From NCBI GenBank assembly GCA_028752905.1, contig JAQNBH010000006.1:23732311-23796310 (forward strand): a stretch of DNA of 64,000 nucleotides, given 5' to 3'. Below the pieces are notes generated by a model. It was not told where the DNA came from, ran no database searches, and saw nothing but the letters and a program-made list of their open reading frames with translations. Below are positions 1 through 12,014 of the stretch, piece by piece; position 1 is the first letter of the stretch, and each line of letters opens with the position of its first letter. Both the position numbers and the translations under genes were made by a program. Source of the stretch: Cladorhizidae sp. MBARI D1340-BT2 (Eukaryota; Porifera; Demospongiae; Poecilosclerida; Cladorhizidae).

Positions 1-130
1 TCCCCCCCACTTTTTTCTTTGTTTTTCCACTTCCTTCCCGCTCTTCTTCATTATCCCCTTTTTCCTTCCCGCTTTTTTTCCTTTTCAGTTCTTGTTCTTT
101 TTGGGGGGGTTCCCAGAGAAATGAGAGCCT
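1..130. repeat. Pyrimidine-rich low-complexity leader
   Basis: The first 110 bases are mostly C and T with short G runs. No coding signal is seen. It directly precedes the piggyBac remnant, whose reading frame starts abruptly here, so this may be the scar of whatever removed the 5' half. Confidence 0.5.
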
Positions 131-154
131 CTCTGCTACAGAACAACACATGAC

Positions 155-985
155 ATGGTGATGAAGCTAGTGGAAGGGATGGAGGATAAAGGACACCATT
201 TGTACACAAGTCCAGACTTGTTCCTCACCCTAAAAAGTAGTGGCTTTGGTGCATGTGGTGCAGTTCGGGTGAACAGGAGGGGGTTACTTGCATGTATCAA
301 GGCCAAAGACAAAATGAAAAAGGGTGACATCAAGTATATAAGTACAAATGGTGTCCTTGCCTTGAAATGGATGGACAAGAGAGCTGTGACCATTCTGAGT
401 ACTATCCACGATGATAGCACTATAGCAAAGAGGAGGAGGACAAGGCTGTCAGCAACTGGCATGGAGGAGGTCATAAAGCCAACAGCCATTGTCGAGTACA
501 ATAGTCACATGGGTGGGGTTGACAAATCCAATTAGCTGATGAGTTACTATACCTTCCAACATAGGACACAGAAATGGTGGAAACGGGCAGCTTTTCATCT
601 CCTCAACCTGGTATTGGTAAATGCATACATAATATATAAAGGGACACCTTTGACTGGCCGAAGAGTAACACACCAGTGCTTCTTAGTGAAGGTTGCTGTT
701 GGATTTCTTCTGGAGGCAGGCCTGACAGAAGCTCAGCTTGAAGTGTCCATCTTCCCCACAATCATCTTGTGGCTGAACCAGCCAGACTTACAGGAATGCA
801 CTTCATAGAGCACCTTCCCCCAAATAGCAATGGCAAAAGGTCCCTGTGTGCTTGCTACCTGTGCAGCAGCAAAAAAGGAAGTCAGAACTTCATTTAGATG
901 TAAAATTTGTAAAGTAGCTTTATGTATTACACCTGCTTTGAACTATACCTCACAAAAGTTAGTCCTGTGTCGCTTACCATCCACA
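155..985 (+). pseudogene. piggyBac transposase, C-terminal half, broken
   Basis: One frame carries the second half of a piggyBac (DDE_Tnp_1_7) transposase. It shows a GACGAVRVNRRG-like block near 240-285, SHMGGVDKSN near 505-532, KWWKRAAFHLLNLVLVNAYI near 573-632, and a C-terminal Cys-rich tail (RCKICKVALC) near 900-930. In-frame stops lie at 533-535 and 806-808, the frame continuing after each. The tail slips frame near 930, after which CFELY appears in another frame. The conserved Asp-Asn preceding the YTS motif is missing, so one catalytic Asp is lost, while the GGVD Asp remains. No N-terminal half is present. It is a dead fossil; family assignment is firm. Confidence 0.85.
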
Positions 986-1194
986 TCATATCGTGTGTTT
1001 TTTATTTCTTTCTTCACTTTTTCTTGATTGTTTTTTCTTCCAGTAGCACAACTTTTAACAATCCTATGTATGCAAACAACTATGACTATGAATAATATTT
1101 ATAGTGGATATGTAATATAAATGCATTGTTGCTAGATCATCCCAAAGCTAGCTGAGCTGAAAATATACTAGCACTGGCTATAGAATACCATGGT

Positions 1195-1760
1195 TGCTTG
1201 GCAGTCTACTAGCTACCTCCAGCGCTAGCTATTTCTGGCTATATATATATCAGCTACAACTGCCTTCTTCAAGCGCTAGCTAATTTGCTAGCTATAATGA
1301 TCATCTAAAACTACCAACTTCAATCACTAGCTAATTTCCTAGCTATAATGATCATCTAAAACTGGCAACTTGGCAAGCGCTAGCTAATTTTCTAACTATA
1401 AAGATCAGCTAAAACTGCCTGTACAGTTCAAGCGCTAGCTAATTTGCTAGCTATAATGATCATCTAAAACTTCCAACTTCAAGCGCTAGCCAGCTAAAAC
1501 TGCCTATACACTTCAAGCGCTAGCTACTTTGCTAGATATAAAGATGGCCTAAACTACTATACCTCGAGAGCTAGAAACTTTGCTATCCAAAGATGACCGA
1601 CAATTATTTACTTTACTAATTAGCTAAGCTTTAAAAATATGATCTACAACTGTCTACTTCGAGCGCTAGCTATAAGATGACCTACAGCTAGCTACCTTGA
1701 GCACTACCTAAAAAGATAGCCTATATACAACTAGCTAGCTAGCTAAAAAAATGCTCTAGC
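1195..1760. repeat. Minisatellite, about 51-bp unit
   Basis: About nine imperfect units beginning AAGCGCTAGCTAATTTGCTA and continuing through TATAATGATCATCTAAAAC. Good copies start near 1271, 1322, 1375, 1429, 1480 (shortened) and 1515; the array decays by 1740. The units are full of AGCGCT and GCTAGC palindromes. No coding content. Confidence 0.85.
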
Positions 1761-4700
1761 TAAAACTAACTTCGAGCACACTATGTAACAAACTGGTTAG
1801 CTCATCCACATAATAATCTTACTTGGAGTCTAGCTTCACTTGTCTTGACATCTCTAAAGATTCTTCTAGCCTCGTGTTAGGTAGAAAGTTAGGAGATGGT
1901 CTGAATATCAATGAACACTCACCTCAACGAGCCACACACAACAAAAATAAATAATAAAAACATCAGGTAATTAAAAAACACAGGTGATTCCAATAAACAG
2001 TGTCTGCGTGCAGGGGAAATTACCTGAGTAACTCCCTTCGCATACTAAGAGTTTAAGGATGCCAATGGGCAATATTAGGAAAGTTATGAGTAAAAAGAAC
2101 ATATCAACAGAATATACCTGTAAATACTTGTTTTCTTCCTTGATGTTATACCTCTACCTACCTCTTGCTAGTGCCTCAACTGTAGGACTTGCCAGGCTGC
2201 TGGATCAGAAACCAAACCCCTCATTAACAAAGTGCTAATACAGTTAGAGGTGCTGTGAGGCCCAGCATCTGGCCCAACCAGTAAAGCAACATATTGCCTC
2301 CATTCCTTTCCACCAATCACTGTTGCACACCATTCCCCATCATTAGCTATTGTACCCATAGTTCATATTGAAATGTAATTATGGTACTTTATGACACTGG
2401 CAACCTGGAGTAACTGTCTCTTAGGGTATAAATGTACTCTATGTATGCCAAGCTCCTGCAAGCTCCAGGTTTCTAGATCACTGAATCTTCCATGCCCTTC
2501 TTTGTGACTTGTGGCTGCCCCAATGCTGAAGCTGTGGCACAGTAGACTTTCATGTATCAGAACATCGGATTATTCAAACTCAGTTGCATGGTAATGATCA
2601 TCAATGGGAGATTTCATTAGGGAGGGCTAGAGATTTGCAGGTGAAAGTCAAATCAGTTCGCTAAACCTGCAAAAGTAAGAGCTCAGTTTTATCTAATGAG
2701 TCATAGTTCGCTGTGCTTGGCAAGATCTTTTAAGGAACCACTTGAGCTAGACTCTCACAAGAGTATGGCAGTAGAAATGCAACCATAACAGAGATCATGA
2801 AGAATTAAACAAAACTTCGACAGTTAGCAGCACCATTTATAGTCAGTTGAGAGTTCAAGTCATGTCATTAGCCTTGCTAAAGACGACCAGCTTGGAAGCA
2901 CTCTATATTTCTATTTCATTCAGAAAAGAGGCCAAGGCATCCAGTCTCAGTGGAGTTCCATGAAAAGTTACATGAAGGAGTATCAGAAGCACACCATTTG
3001 CTAGGGGCAAACTGGCATGATGAGATAGACCACCAAGTGTTGCAGGCAATTCTGAATCCTCCGAGACAGCACTGGTGGTTGTTAAAAGAGTGAGACATCT
3101 GGCGTGCACAAAGCGTATGATAACCTGAAGCAAAGAACTCTTGCATCTCGTTTTAGTAAATAGTGTTATTGTACAGGATGTAGTAATCAACAACAATTGC
3201 TCGTATAAAATATACACAAAAATACTTTAAATGAATGAATATGTGTATAAGACAGCATGGCTGCTACTGAGGACATAGCTGCTTCTCCTTCAGGAAGTAA
3301 GCTGCTCACATTCCATGGCCCTGCAGACTAAAATCGCTAATGATATTAGCAATTATTGAAACACCCGAGTCAGTATCGACAAGTTTATAATGACTTGCTT
3401 GCTTTTCATATATCCAAAGTTTTCCCTTATCCGAACTATAGTGTAGATCCCAATACGTTGAATGCATTTGGGTCTACAGTACCCAGATGCATCTAACCCT
3501 GCCTTGGCTGGGGACCTTCATGCAACCACTAACCATTGACATGTCAGATATGTGCTGTCTCGAAACACAGAGAGTGGGCATTTTTTTACCCAGAGGTTAA
3601 GCAGAGTCCTGACTGGACAGATATCTGACTTTTTCTTCCCGATGATGAGCTGGATTCCGTGATGAAAATTGTCTATCTTCGACTGTAATAGTCATTCTTA
3701 TGATGTCCTGGCAGGACGGATGACCCACTGCAATAGCTGAGCAAGACAAGTGGCATGTTGGTTCATAGAGGCTTCTGATAGACTGTCATTTCATTTCTCC
3801 TGATCTTGGAAAGCAACAGAGGTTAAAGCAGCATGCATCCCAAGTGATGTACAATGGTATGAGTGGGCCCCCCACCTCCTTTCAGCTTTATAAGAATATC
3901 AGGAGATATATGGCAATTTCTGTCATTTCTCCCAACCTTGGTATGCTTCCAAGTATTTGATTCCCTGTAGACTGTATTGTAGATGTTGATGGGCAGGCTC
4001 CAAGTGGTCTTTCTTGCCATCAGCAATGTAGAGAAATCAGATTGCTGACAAGTATACTTGATGGTATGATGGTTAACCCTGACCCAGCAATCTATGACAT
4101 GAAGCTGCACGGCACCCAGTCTCTGTTGCTGAACTGCCTGAAGCCCCCCTGCAATTTAAAATTCCTGGAATTTTTACTGACTACTGCAGTATGTAACCTT
4201 GGCCATTCCTAATCAATAAGTTTCTTCACCTCTCTTTAGCCCAGTTCGGCCAGCTAGATACTAGAGTTACTTACAGTTCTTGTGAGACGACATCAGGTTC
4301 TCTGATGGCTGAAGGGACCGGGCACAGAAATATGTTACATCATTTTGGGACAGATTAACCACTGCTCTATTCTCTCTCCCAGGGATGTGCTGGCTTATAA
4401 TTAGCAGATTATATTAGAGCAAAAGAAAAACAGGCTTTTCATGAGGTTCATCACATTGACAACCTTTCTACCACCTAATATCAGGATGGCCACCAATACA
4501 ACACTGCTACACCAGTATTTAGCTGCTTATGCCCACCACTATTTTTTCCCATAAAGCTTTCCCAATCACTAATGGAAACAGTTCCTTCACCACGATGTGA
4601 GGGATTTTCTATGCTTGTTGTATAGTGCAGGAAGTCATAGATGTCCATAAAAGTTGGTCTTGTTTAAAGCCAAATAAATCACCTGAAACAGATTTTTGTG

Positions 4701-5090
4701 ATGTCAAAATTAAAGTTTAAGTTTATTATGTTCTAAGGTATGTGGACAATGAAAATATTGTTGCCATGGTAACCAGTTCATTAGTTACTAAGGGCTTGAT
4801 TAATTAAGCTATAAAAATAGCTATAACTTACTGTTAGTTTGAGCTAGGGATTTGTAATTTGGTGTGTGGTTTAATGACTTGGGGAGCTAAAATACTGTTA
4901 ACCAAAATTTTGGTTGAAAGTTTATTTAAAAAATATGATGAAAAATCTATTTTCGTAGGCCATTTTTTTGAGGTCTATGAAATTGAGTAGAAAATTTTAT
5001 TGCTATTGATCTTATTGTTATGTATCGTGCATGTAATGACCAGCAAAAATGTTAAAACAGATTATTATAATTTTTTTTTTTAACAGAGTA
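1761..5090. other. Long stretch without recognisable gene
   Basis: Minus-strand open frames at 2168-2359, 2903-3217 and 3823-4110 have no family motif I recognise and no convincing splice partners. The 2.4-4.4 kb part is less AT-rich than its surroundings and may be a decayed element, but nothing supports a name. 4700-5090 is AT-rich and empty. Confidence 0.4.
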
Positions 5091-5179
5091 AATGGACGTT
5101 AATTTAGTTCAGTTTCAGGGACATGATGACTTTTGTACTTTTTTAACAGTGTCCTTTGGCTGGCAATCCGTCCACTCAC

Positions 5180-5414
5180 AATATGCCTCTTGTGCATCAT
5201 CTTCTGAGAAAGGAGATTCGTTCTCTGGCTCAGACTCATCTCCAGATGATGTTAATATCCCAGGGACAGCAAATAATTCATCAAGCTCACCAAGACTGCT
5301 TGAATGTAAGTCAACTTCCTCCCTCCGCTGTTTAGCAGCTCTTGCCACAGATGTTTTGTCAGCCTGGCGCTTCCTGCTGGACCATCTGGACTTCTTTGAT
5401 CCATCTTCACTCAT
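5180..5414 (-). CDS. Acidic/basic N-terminal exon, unknown protein
   Basis: A minus-strand ATG at 5414 opens a frame of 78 codons that reaches a strong splice donor (GTGAGT, complement of 5174-5179). The protein begins MSEDGSKKSRWSSRKRQ, has a Lys/Arg-rich first third, then a Ser/Asp/Glu-rich stretch (SSGDESEPENESPFSEDD). This resembles disordered N-termini of nuclear proteins and of DNA-transposon proteins such as piggyBac. The frame runs past the donor to a stop at 5115, so the exon could also end without splicing. No downstream exon could be identified. Function unknown; real coding status is moderately likely. Confidence 0.45.
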
Positions 5415-5426
5415 AGTTACCCACAA

Positions 5427-6979
5427 AAGCTTGCTATTCAGAGGGAAAAAGCGTTGTCATGGAAACACGCCACGCCCACCTATTGTACTGTACTAAAATC
5501 ACATATAGTTTCTAAATGCACCATGTGCAACTAAACTTGGTATCATTTTAAAGGAAATTTTGAGCTGAGCATTATGGTGCAATTAATTTTGGGCAAAAAA
5601 TAAGTCGTAGTAAGTTACAGTACAAAGTTCGCGTGGACATTAATGCCTTCCTGCACTATAGTTTATCTTAATACCATTGCCCTCCTGACAAGAATATTCC
5701 ACACTCACATCATCGTGGGGCATTGGAATTAAGATCACTTCCCAACACCAATCCTCCCCCTATTCTATGCTTGGACAATGCAGGACCACCATAAAAGCTG
5801 ATAGAAACTCATTCTGATCCTGGTGCTATAATGGAGCTCTCTAGCTAATGCTGGCAGGTCAGTTTCTTCTCAGGAATGATCTGCCTGATTTTATTAAGCT
5901 GCATACGTATTGTAGCCGCCCAATTATTCCAACAAATGGAGTTCTAATAATTGAAAATCATCGATAACTGAACTGCAGTGTGGAAGACCTTCAGCTATTT
6001 TTAGCTCCACATAAAATCATTGGCAATCCACTCTCCTATACTGCATTCCACTGCCACTCAAGCTAAATTTATCCAGTTCTTCATAATATCACAGATCTTG
6101 AGCTCAACATTGATATTAAGGAAAACTCTTTTTGTCTTTTGAATAGGTCTGGCCATACTCTCTGCTTAGACTAGAACATGCCGGACTAGTGAATGCTATA
6201 TGACATCCCTCCACATTGGACTAGGGATGTTGACCTATTGAAGTGCAAAGCATGTTACTTCATAGCAGCAGTCTAATATCAGTCATCAACATTACCATAG
6301 AGAAAAATCCGTCGTAAGCACAAAAGTTGGTGAGAACTCAGGTTGAAGAGCAAGTTTAATGATATTGTCACCAAACTTTGGTTTGTTTGGTCGTATACCT
6401 AACCATATACACATGAGGCAATCCTAGGTCTATGATTGGTAGCCATGGATATGGGGCAGAGACATGATTGGTGACAGAGACAGCTAATAAGTGTTATGTT
6501 AGTAAACATTGCAGAGAGTGGAAGTTGCTGCATGCACTCAAAGAAGGATGGTAGAAGAATAATTTTGATGCAAAATTCATAATTTGCAGGAGATTATTAA
6601 TGTTACTTTCTGTGATGGTACTCACGAAAAAAAAGTTAGATCTTTTCTTATGTCTGGGCATTTATGAGACGAGTTCCAAAAGGAAGTTTAGACTTTCCCA
6701 GAAGATGCCTGAAACTTGAGAAGTCTTGAGTTGCCCTAACTATGAAGTATTTGGGTTTGCATGCACTAGAATAAATTTAAAGTAGTATAGCCACAATAGT
6801 TAAATATTTGCTCTACATTCTCATCACCTCACTTGCCATAAGGTATAGAGTGAGGCTCTTGGGAATAAAATTACCCACCAAAAATATCCTGTATTGCTGT
6901 GCACATATTCAACATATCTGACCATGCCCTAAGAGTTTCTCCATTGTTGTTATGATGTTTGGAAGCTAGCTACGTAACT
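5427..6979. other. Intergenic, nothing recognised
   Basis: AT-rich, with no frame over 60 codons that has coding character. A GC-richer patch at 5440-5490 precedes the 5.2-kb exon on its strand and could be its leader or promoter region; that is inference only. Confidence 0.4.
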
Positions 6980-7260
6980 AACATAAGAGCAGCAAGATAC
7001 TCGTTAGGAAACTGTGGATAGCTACAGATATTTGCAGCTATAAACAGGCCTGGTTATTCTAGTAAAACTCCTGCTGCAATGTTCTGTTAAACACATTACC
7101 CTAATGTTGAAGCTTATTACACATGCTCATAAGCTGATATTTATTTCAAGAGCAGCACTTCATAATCGACCATATGGATGTTAACGACATGTATACTAAA
7201 CAACTTTTGGTGAAATAAAACATGAGAGGCAACTCAACCAGAGTTTAGAGCTGGCATAAC
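6980..7260. repeat. Dispersed repeat, copy 1 (pair at 38.4 kb)
   Basis: Same order of matching segments as 38390-38690: AGCAGCAAGATA, then GAAACTGTG, CAGCTA, CAATGTTCT, AAACACATTA, and AACATGAGAGGC followed by CCAGAGTTTA. The copies are diverged and differ by indels. It has no coding frame, so it is probably an old non-coding transposon fragment. Confidence 0.6.
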
Positions 7261-8029
7261 AGTGACATCCAACAACAGTGGAGAATTGGTCAACAAGGCA
7301 AGAAAGATTGTGATCGAGCTTCAGGACATGCAATGCATAATTCTGAAGGTGAAAGCAGTTAATATCAAGGAAAAGAAATCCATGCATACATCCAAGCTTA
7401 GTTGAGATCTTAGAGCAGTGAAAGCAGTGTGAAGAGAGATCAATTCTGAGTCTACCTTGCTTGATAGCTATAATAGTTGCCGAGCTATGACTTTCCTGGA
7501 GTAGTTTAATGCTTTCCTGCAGAGAGTGGAGATGCACATAAAGAGCCTATTGATTATCCATAGAGATATAGATATTACTGGTAGTATTTTGTACTATTAC
7601 ATTGTGTTCATCCATGTTTTATTTATATATTAACTTTCTGTATGAAAGTTAGTCATTGGTGAGATTTGTTTCTAGACAACTCTCCTCAGCATTGGTCAAC
7701 AATATTTACAAACATTCATTTTGGAATTTGTGTATTGTTGTTCAGCAAAAATGCTTCTCTCAAACAATCCCCTTTTTCATCTGATGAGAGACGATAAGGT
7801 TTACAGTGAAATGTCAACTGTGATATTAATTTACAAAATAACTGGTTGCATAGAGAGAAGTGAGGAGGACCATATCTTGCAACTGGAATGGTCTCAGAAC
7901 TAATTCAAATTCCATTCAGTATAGATATCAATCTATGATCAATTTAATCGAAAACTATTGTAGCTTTCAAAGTATTCTCAGTTGACATTGTAGATATAAA
8001 TTTCTCGATTATTAACTTAAATTTGCTCA

Positions 8030-8160
8030 TTTGACATTCCTGCTAGATACTCTAACCTCAATCAGGAATAATAAGATGCTAAGATTCGTATGAGTCTTAG
8101 CATCTCATTGTTCCTGATGAAGGCTAGAGCATTTGCCAGAATGTTGAGTGGGTAAATTTA
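8030..8160. repeat. Inverted repeat with hammerhead-like arms
   Basis: Two arms face each other around the hairpin GATGCTAAGA / TCTTAGCATC at 8074-8106. The right arm reads TTCCTGATGAAGGCTAGAGC on the plus strand and the left arm has a similar sequence on the minus strand. The CTGATGA...GAA order recalls the hammerhead core in Penelope-like elements, but the second core block is altered (CAGAATG), so activity is doubtful. The hairpin resembles that beside the better motif at 44.4 kb. Confidence 0.45.
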
Positions 8161-8921
8161 AGTTGATTGTCGAGAAAGTCTGTGTAACAAACAATTCTAG
8201 CATAAAAAGCTGTGGTCTCAGCAGTATACTTGGCTATGTGTATATGCTACCTCGTGGCATCTCATCAGCTTATCTAGATGCTACTGCTCAACTTTACTGT
8301 TCTCTCCTGACATGTTCAAGACAGCAAAAACAGTAGTGCCTGATTGGCATATGAACAAACATGTGTGAGTCCACTATCGTGGCTTATCAGGGAACAATTC
8401 TTATGCCAGTGTGGACAGCAGGTCCCTAACCAGCTCCAAATATGTAGGAACCAGCTTATTTTTGTGTGCATGGAACAGCTAGCTTTTACAAATGCCTAGC
8501 CATCACAAATGCAACTGCAAAGAAGTTACTCTACTATAGCTAAAGGATCCCAAAATCTAGAACGATCTGTAGATGACTTACCAAGGTTGGAAAAATAAAC
8601 TCAGTATGCAGAACAGGATGTAAAAGATAAAACAGTTAGAGAGAAATAATTTCATGAACTGTACAACCTAATACCTTTTTTTACGATATCTATTTCTGCT
8701 GCTCCTCTCCCTTAAGTATTTCTTTAACTCTTCACTTGTATACAATTAGTTTTTATAATTAAGTACTTCTTTTCCAGGAGTCACTGATAGTAAGCAGCTC
8801 CATTTAACAACATGTGTGCAGAGTGTATGGATATTTTTTATGATGTAACTGTCAACTCACTGATTATAGATGTATACAATAACCAAAAGACACACTTTTT
8901 GTGATATAGGACTTGATATAG

Positions 8922-10402
8922 GCAGAGCAACGTAAACGTGACCATGCTACTGAAAACCGAAAGCGACTCGAAGGTAAGCTTCATACTGATGATCAAAGAA
9001 CCAGTTTAATCCCAGTTTTTCAATAGTGGAGTTGGAGAGCTCTCAAAGAGTCGTTGATCTGAAGAAGCAACTTTCAGAGAGCTCTCAAAGTGTCGTTGAT
9101 CTGAAGGAAGAACTTTCAGAGAGCTCTCAAAGTGTCATTGATCTGAAGGAAGAACTTTCAGAGAGCTCTCAAAGTGTCATTGATCTGAAGGAGCAACTTT
9201 CCGAGAACTCTCAAAGTATCGTTGATCTGAAGAAGCAACTTTCAGAGAGCTCTCAAAGTGTCATTGATCTGAAGGAAGAACTTTCAGAGAGCTCTCAAAA
9301 TGTCGTTGATCTGAAGGAGCTAGTTTCGGAGAACTCTCACACTATCACTGATCTGAAGAAAGACTTGATTCACTATGAATCAAGATATGGTAAGCAATCA
9401 TACTATATAAGGCATGGTGTCCAGACATTTATTTCTGTATGTGCATAACATGGATATGTGGGAGGTGTTGGCCACAAGCATGCATGGCAGGGTTTTGTTT
9501 GTACTCATGTCTGTTTGTGCATTTGTATGTATGACTGCTCTCGGAGGATCATTGCCAAACTTGGTAGGCAGATTATGAATTATGTATCATCATTCAATTT
9601 TGAAGAGTCATGATCAATGGGGAGGGTCTGTGTCCTATTATGCTGCTTTTCATAAGTAACATCTGAGGAAAGACTTGTTTCAAGTGCATAGTTATGACTA
9701 ACGTCTTTTTTATATGTTGCCTATTGACCTGTCTGTTCATTTTCATTGTGAGTATGCTACTCATTTGGAACTGGGGTAAAAAATAATTTTTAGCATTCAT
9801 AAAAATATTTGCATAAAATTATATCTTAGAGAATCGTGCTTAAAGCTTACATATATGTTCAAACAACTTACATTACTGTAATTATATACTGCAAGCCCAT
9901 GGGCAATTAAAACGCCAGAGTTTGTATTGTCGGTGCTTTCATCATGAAGCTGGTTATTCCAAATGATGCCCACTCATGTTATTCACATGCACATTGCTAA
10001 TCTGCAATAAATTTGAAGCAAAATTTTGCATGTGAAGCTGCTGCATGTGCTTTAGCTAGTTGTTCTTGTTCTCAGGATTACTGAAATGTCAAAGTTGTCA
10101 ACTTTCCAATGGGCACTTGTTATGTGTAACCAGTTTAGTCCTAAAACAGCATCTGCTGCTTGGGTTCAAAAAAGACTCCTAGCAAGCCTTGAATCCTGTT
10201 GAGATATGAGCTTTATGAGTTTGCCATCCGACTTTTAGAAATACGAATCAAACCAGATAGGGCATGCTACTCTACACCCAATAAACAACATTTGCTTGAC
10301 TTCTAATATGCTCATGTTATAAACTTACTTTGATACTGTGTCTTTGAAACTGTAGGTCGTCTTGACAACACAGAAAGCCAAAAAGGAACTTCTCAATGTC
10401 AG
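8922..10402 (+). CDS. Coiled-coil repeat protein, three internal exons
   Basis: Three exons join with perfect phase: 8922-8973 (ends phase 1 at GTAAGC), 9027-9389 (acceptor TTTTTCAATAG, phase 1 to 1, donor GTAAGC) and 10356-10402 (acceptor ACTGTAG, ends phase 0 before GTATCA). The first encodes a charged stretch (AEQRKRDHATENRKRLE). The second encodes eight 14-residue repeats of the type SESSQSVIDLKEEL, two heptads each with hydrophobic spacing, so a long parallel coiled coil is likely. The third encodes GRLDNTESQKGTSQCQ. A possible last exon follows at about 10481 (acceptor CATCTTCAG, 34 codons to a stop). 5' exons were not found. Function unknown; likely a host structural or scaffold protein. 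Confidence 0.65.
9035..9370 (+). repeat. Eight tandem 42-bp coding repeats
   Basis: Units of exactly 42 bp start at 9035, 9077, 9119, 9161, 9203, 9245, 9287 and 9329, each beginning GAGAGCTCTC or GAGAACTCTC. No unit contains a stop or a frame-changing indel. Differences are single bases, several changing Lys to Glu or Val to Ile, which fits selection for frame and heptad pattern. Confidence 0.9.
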
Positions 10403-10409
10403 GTATCAG

Positions 10410-10905
10410 CTGAAGTTAGAGTATACACAAGCATTTGATATTTATCCTTTTTTAATATTATTTTATAATTTCATCTTCAGAGCAGAGATGTGCATATATT
10501 TAGTAAGTTACTAAGAAATAGAGATACTCTAATTGTACTTTTCATTATGTACAGTTTGTACAATTTATCAGGGGAGTAATTTTTGTAGTGAAGCTTCTTG
10601 TGCCACTAATCAAGAGTTCTCTATTCAGTTTGCCATTATTTGTATGCGAAATTACTTGATATTAAGTGGTAACTGAAATTTCATTGGTTTGCCATACACT
10701 GTGTCTTGTTATGTCGCAGAGACTGCTTGCCTTCTTAACCTGGCTATTGTACTTGTTAAAAATATCTCAGGGTATTCTAGTAATATTTCAGGATAGTTCA
10801 CGTCATATTGTGAACCAGCCTTTAGAAAGACTATGAATGTGACCCTAACAACCCAAGGAGTGTGAGGTTCAATTAACACCAATTCACACTTAACATAGAT
10901 TAGAG
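10410..10905. other. Intronic or intergenic, nothing firm
   Basis: Apart from the possible terminal exon near 10481-10580 of the coiled-coil gene, no coding or repeat signal is seen. Confidence 0.4.
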
Positions 10906-10909
10906 TGAT

Positions 10910-11118
10910 GTGACTAGAGCTAAGGCTTGGACTAGAGTTAAGTCTAAGGCTTGGACTAGAGTTAAGTCTAAGGCTTGGACTCGAGTTAAGGCTAAGGCTT
11001 GGACTAGAGTTAAGGCTAAGGCTTGGACTAGAGTTAAGGCTAAGGATTGGACTAGAGTTAAGGCTAAGGCTTGGATTAGAGTTAAGGCTAAGGCTTGGTC
11101 TAGAGTTAAGGCTAAGGC
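10910..11118. repeat. 24-bp minisatellite
   Basis: About nine copies of a 24-bp unit (AGAGTTAAGGCTAAGGCTTG plus GACT). Because 24 is a multiple of three, open frames run through it on both strands (AWTRVKAK on plus, NSSPSLSL on minus). No start context, splice sites or conserved flanks support a gene. Confidence 0.85.
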
Positions 11119-11205
11119 TAGAGCTAGAAATAGGGCTAGGCATCCGACTGATATATTTGTGGCTGGCCTTCTATACTAGCCCTAGCTCTAGCCCTAGGCC
11201 ATAAT
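11118..11205. repeat. Small palindromic dispersed repeat, copy 1
   Basis: GCTAGAGCTAGAAATAGGGC at 11118 faces CTAGCTCTAGCCC near 11180, with a TTTGTGGC..GCCTTCTATA core. A related copy lies inverted at 36520-36605. Likely a small fold-back MITE; exact ends not determined. Confidence 0.5.
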
Positions 11206-11581
11206 ATACTGTGGTTATCCATCTGCGTTCTGAGATATAGTTACAATTTTCAAGGTGTTAGCTAGCCATAGCCATTTCTTATTGATACAGATCATAGATT
11301 ATATGTACTGGACAAGTTAGAAGAAGAGGGCATGGTAGTGTCAGAAGAGTTAGCCACACCCACAATCATGACAAATTTTTTCCTTCCAAGAGGCCTTTTG
11401 AAAAAACATTGTAGCATAGAGGTTGTTCCAGTAGACTTGGTACTATTCATAGCGGAGGCTTCATTATGATGAAGTGGAAGGTCAAGTGTGCTGTTATTTT
11501 AGCTTGACAGTTCTAACAAAATATCTACGAAAAGTGGAACCTCTGAAGCTGCATTTTATGTTAGAATGCAGTCTACATTAT

Positions 11582-11936
11582 ATATATGCTACGCGCAAAC
11601 CTGGAATTTGCTCAATCCTAGGATCGCGCAAGGTCAAACTCAAACCTCCAATCTGCACTCTCAAAACCAAGAATTTGGTAATAACAGTAAGTTGCTCAAT
11701 CTAGGATTGATCATAGAAATTTCTACTCAATAGAACAGGTAAAAGTTGCTCATTCTGGCAAGAAACCTTGGATCCAAGGTTTGCGCACACTATCCTTGGA
11801 TCGCGCTAGGTCAAACTCAAACCTCAATCTGCACTCTCAAAACCAAGAATGTTAATAGGAGCAGTAAAAGTTGCTCAATTCTAGGATTTATCATAGAATT
11901 TGTAGCTCTAGAAACAGGTAAAAGTTGCTCATTCTG
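11582..11936. repeat. Direct duplication of about 128 bp, plus dispersed motif
   Basis: 11631-11757 and 11808-11936 are diverged direct copies, both starting AGGTCAAACTCAAACCTC and ending in AAAAGTTGCTCATTCT. The preceding segment 11582-11628 (CGCAAACCTGGAATTTGCTC...) also occurs at 56800-56835 and inverted at 16395-16440, so this belongs to a repeat family that also neighbours the Ginger-like element. Confidence 0.7.
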
Positions 11937-12014
11937 ACAATATAGTTGCATTCCATAAAGGCCAAATCTTGTACATACAAAATTCGTACAAAATTCATAA
12001 CCGAGTAGTCCAAT

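Noticed and set aside
10709..11179. Ser/Leu-rich and Ala/Trp/Lys-rich frames on both strands
   Set aside because: Both come from the 24-bp minisatellite, whose length is a multiple of three.
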